A DNA stretch of 44,252 nt, taken from NCBI GenBank assembly GCA_019113165.1, contig DXHV01000054.1, positions 1 through 44,252 on the forward strand, read 5' to 3'. The position numbers were made by a program, and so were the translations under genes. This DNA comes from Candidatus Desulfovibrio intestinipullorum (GTDB lineage Bacteria; Desulfobacterota; Desulfovibrionia; Desulfovibrionales; Desulfovibrionaceae). Shown here piece after piece: positions 42,415 to 44,252 of the stretch (its first letter is position 1; every line of letters starts with the position of its first letter). The notes under the pieces were generated by a model. That model worked only from the letters and a program-made list of their open reading frames with translations, did no database searches and had not been told where the DNA came from.

Positions 42415-44252
42415 ATGGCCGACATACGCCTTGTCAAACCTCAGCCGAATACCGCACAGACCGTTTCCTGCGCAGCAGACAGCCGCTTTGTCTTCGAGTT
42501 CCCCTCGGACACGGCGCTCTTTGCCAAGGACGGCAATGACCTTGTCCTTACCTTTGAGGACGGTTCTTCCCTGCGCCTGCAGAATTTCTACACTACCTAT
42601 TCCAAGGAAGAGATGCCGACCTTCGAGATGGAAGGCACGGAAATCTCCGGCGAGGACTTCTTTGCGGCCTTAGGGAATCCCGATCTCATGCCTGCCGCAG
42701 GTCCGTCTGCCTCTGCCCAGGGCAACAGCAGCTTCAATGTCTATGACTCTGCTGCCCTCATGGACGGCATTGATCGTCTGGACGGTCTGGACATCGGCTT
42801 TGCCTGGGGCCAGCAGCCTCAGGAGGATCTCTATGCGTCCATCGGTCGTAATGATGACGATGAAGGCGTGGACCATGGGGTTACGGTGACGCCAGATGAA
42901 CCCGGTACACTGGATCCTGACATCCCTGTGGTTCCTGTGCGTCCCGGTGACAATACGCAGCCTGGTGCCGGCAACAGTATTCTGTCTGTGAGCGAAACGG
43001 AGCTTGGTGGGCCAGACTTCCCCCAAGCCACGGATTCCATGCAAATCACAGCGCCTGATGGTGTGGGCAGCATTGTCATTAAAGGTGTCACTGTTTTCAC
43101 GAATGGAAGACCTGTTCTGGATGAACATGGTAATCCTGTGAAAGTCCCGACAGATGAAGGATATCTGACGGCAGTCTACGATCCTGCCACCGGAACTTTG
43201 AACTACACCTATACACTGACTCACTCTACCCAGGAACATAAGGGGGAAGGGCAGGATAAGATTGCCCATAACCTGGATGTCACGGTCACTGATATTGATG
43301 GAGATTCTGCGTCCAGCACGATTTCCATCGTTATTGAGGACGATGTGCCGACCATCACTGTGGCCCCTCTTGAGGCTCCTGTAGATTCAGGTACTTCCGC
43401 CCAGGGTTCCTGGTCGCATGACTTTGGAGCCGATATACCGGCACTACAGAAGATCTCTGTAAATGGCCAGGAACTGGAGCTGAAAGACGGCAATTCCGTA
43501 CAGGTCGAAGGAATCTACGGAACACTGACAGTATACGCTGATGGCACCTATAGCTACGCAGCAAATCCAAATGCCGAAGGCGTTGATAATTTTTATTTTA
43601 TAATCACTGATGCAGACCATGACAGTCAGAAAGCAACGCTGACGGTGGCTGTGGAAGATTCTACTGTGACCCCTTCCAGCATGGCCTTCACTACTCAGGA
43701 TGCAGAAGTAGGTGACAAGGGCGACAGCATGTCTGTTGCACTTGAGACAGGCGTGAAGCTGACGCAGGAAGCCATTGATGCTGTGAACGAGACCATAACC
43801 TATGGCAAGTTCAGCCTGAGCGATGACGGCAAGAATCTCATCTTCACCCAGACCGAAGCCTACAAGCATGCTGGTGGCGAGCAGAACGAGGAGAGTCATA
43901 CCTTTGACAAGGTGTCTTTTGCCGTAACAGATGCCAATGGCAATGCTACCACGTTGGACGTGACCGTCACCATCGAGGACGATGGTCCTGTGCTGTCTGA
44001 TGTGACGGCAGAAGCCGGACAGATTCAGGATGTCCAGTCCACAATAAACCTGACCTTTGCAGGTCTGAGCGTCGGAGCCGATACGGAAGGCGCAACCCTG
44101 ACGGTCAAGGTGGGGACAACCACATTTACCGGAACCATGGGAGCAGACGGCAAGTGGGTGTTTGACGCCAATGGAACAGCTCAGGAAGGAGAAGCTTTTG
44201 TCATGAATGATGACGGCAGCTTCACCTACACTCGTCCCGACGCAGATGTCGC
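42415..44252 (+). CDS. Giant T1SS-type adhesin (BapA/LapA-like), N-terminal part
   Basis: The gene starts at ATG 42415 (AGGAG 7 bases upstream) and stays open to the window end: 612 codons with no stop. The first 95 residues resemble the N-terminal retention module of Bap/LapA-type adhesins (FVFEFPSDTALFAKDGNDLV, then SSLRLQNFY). A variable Asp/Pro-rich linker follows, then repeated beta-sandwich domains with IEDD ends and DxDGDSASS/DANGNATT calcium-type loops (VTDIDGDSASSTISIVIEDD, shown as VTDIDGDSA and IVIEDD). These look like the T1SS-143/VCBS-like repeats of type I-secreted adhesins. The C-terminal secretion signal and the transporter genes lie outside the window. Confidence 0.88.
   Translation, partial: MADIRLVKPQPNTAQTVSCAADSRFVFEFPSDTALFAKDGNDLVLTFEDGSSLRLQNFYTTYSKEEMPTFEMEGTEISGEDFFAALGNPDLMPAAGPSASAQGNSSFNVYDSAALMDGIDRLDGLDIGFAWGQQPQEDLYASIGRNDDDEGVDHGVTVTPDEPGTLDPDIPVVPVRPGDNTQPGAGNSILSVSETELGGPDFPQATDSMQITAPDGVGSIVIKGVTVFTNGRPVLDEHGNPVKVPTDEGYLTAVYDPATGTLNYTYTLTHSTQEHKGEGQDKIAHNLDVTVTDIDGDSASSTISIVIEDDVPTITVAPLEAPVDSGTSAQGSWSHDFGADIPALQKISVNGQELELKDGNSVQVEGIYGTLTVYADGTYSYAANPNAEGVDNFYFIITDADHDSQKATLTVAVEDSTVTPSSMAFTTQDAEVGDKGDSMSVALETGVKLTQEAIDAVNETITYGKFSLSDDGKNLIFTQTEAYKHAGGEQNEESHTFDKVSFAVTDANGNATTLDVTVTIEDDGPVLSDVTAEAGQIQDVQSTINLTFAGLSVGADTEGATLTVKVGTTTFTGTMGADGKWVFDANGTAQEGEAFVMNDDGSFTYTRPDADV

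Overview
The window is high-GC, gene-dense DNA that looks like the chromosome of a sulfate-reducing member of the Desulfovibrionaceae, probably host-associated. This is inferred from gene content: an NrfHA quinol-linked nitrite reductase, a NikKMLQO-type nickel ECF transporter with a NikR-like upstream half-site, a CRP/FNR palindrome of the HcpR type before nrfH, and the N-terminus of a T1SS/Bap-like giant adhesin. No rRNA, tRNA or CRISPR array was found.

Layout. 1-304: an unidentified edge gene and an IS630-type transposase remnant. 526-4766 (minus): nikK-nikM-nikL-nikQ-nikO. 4950-5590: a small hypothetical gene, a helix-turn-helix fragment and a RelE/YafQ toxin remnant. 5592-9288 (minus): ptxA-ptxB-ptxC-ptxD, an ABC importer plus phosphite dehydrogenase, behind a Pho box of near-canonical geometry. 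9599-9832: a small helix-turn-helix gene whose sequence is related to the fragment at the other end of the ptx cluster. 10199-18639 (minus): ridA, lysC, tsaE, nrfH-nrfA and a bifunctional NAD(P)HX repair enzyme with a long disordered N-terminal extension. 19041-21578 (plus): a TetR regulator, then a radical SAM protein and a flavodoxin-fold reductase. 22008-24425 (minus): yhdT-panF-acpS, coupling pantothenate uptake to phosphopantetheine transfer. 24917-30615: a truncated AAA-ATPase-like protein, a GNAT acetyltransferase, a rhomboid protease, rpmB and a secreted 5'-nucleotidase. 30745-31545: an AT-rich metallo-beta-lactamase-fold gene that looks foreign. 32396-40834 (plus): ispG-proS and xseA-xseB-ispA-dxs, an isoprenoid (MEP pathway) and housekeeping block. 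41221-41547: a SugE/Gdx-type SMR transporter lying between two copies of the 3' end of dxs. 42071-44252: a promoter, a (TC)12 tract, two tandem terminators and the start of the adhesin gene, which runs off the window.

The most notable content is the phosphate-starvation-type phosphite-assimilation operon (ptxABCD) in this genomic background, bounded by mobile-looking debris. Next are the partial dxs duplication around sugE, with a nested hairpin whose plus-strand RNA pairing is kept by G-U pairs in the second copy, and the terminator-containing leader before the adhesin. Several intergenic regions carry short degenerate tandem repeats directly after stop codons or over ribosome binding sites.

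All calls come from reading the sequence and from recalled family motifs; no database search was run. Start codons were moved downstream of the longest possible reading frame where a ribosome binding site or the family N-terminus supported it.
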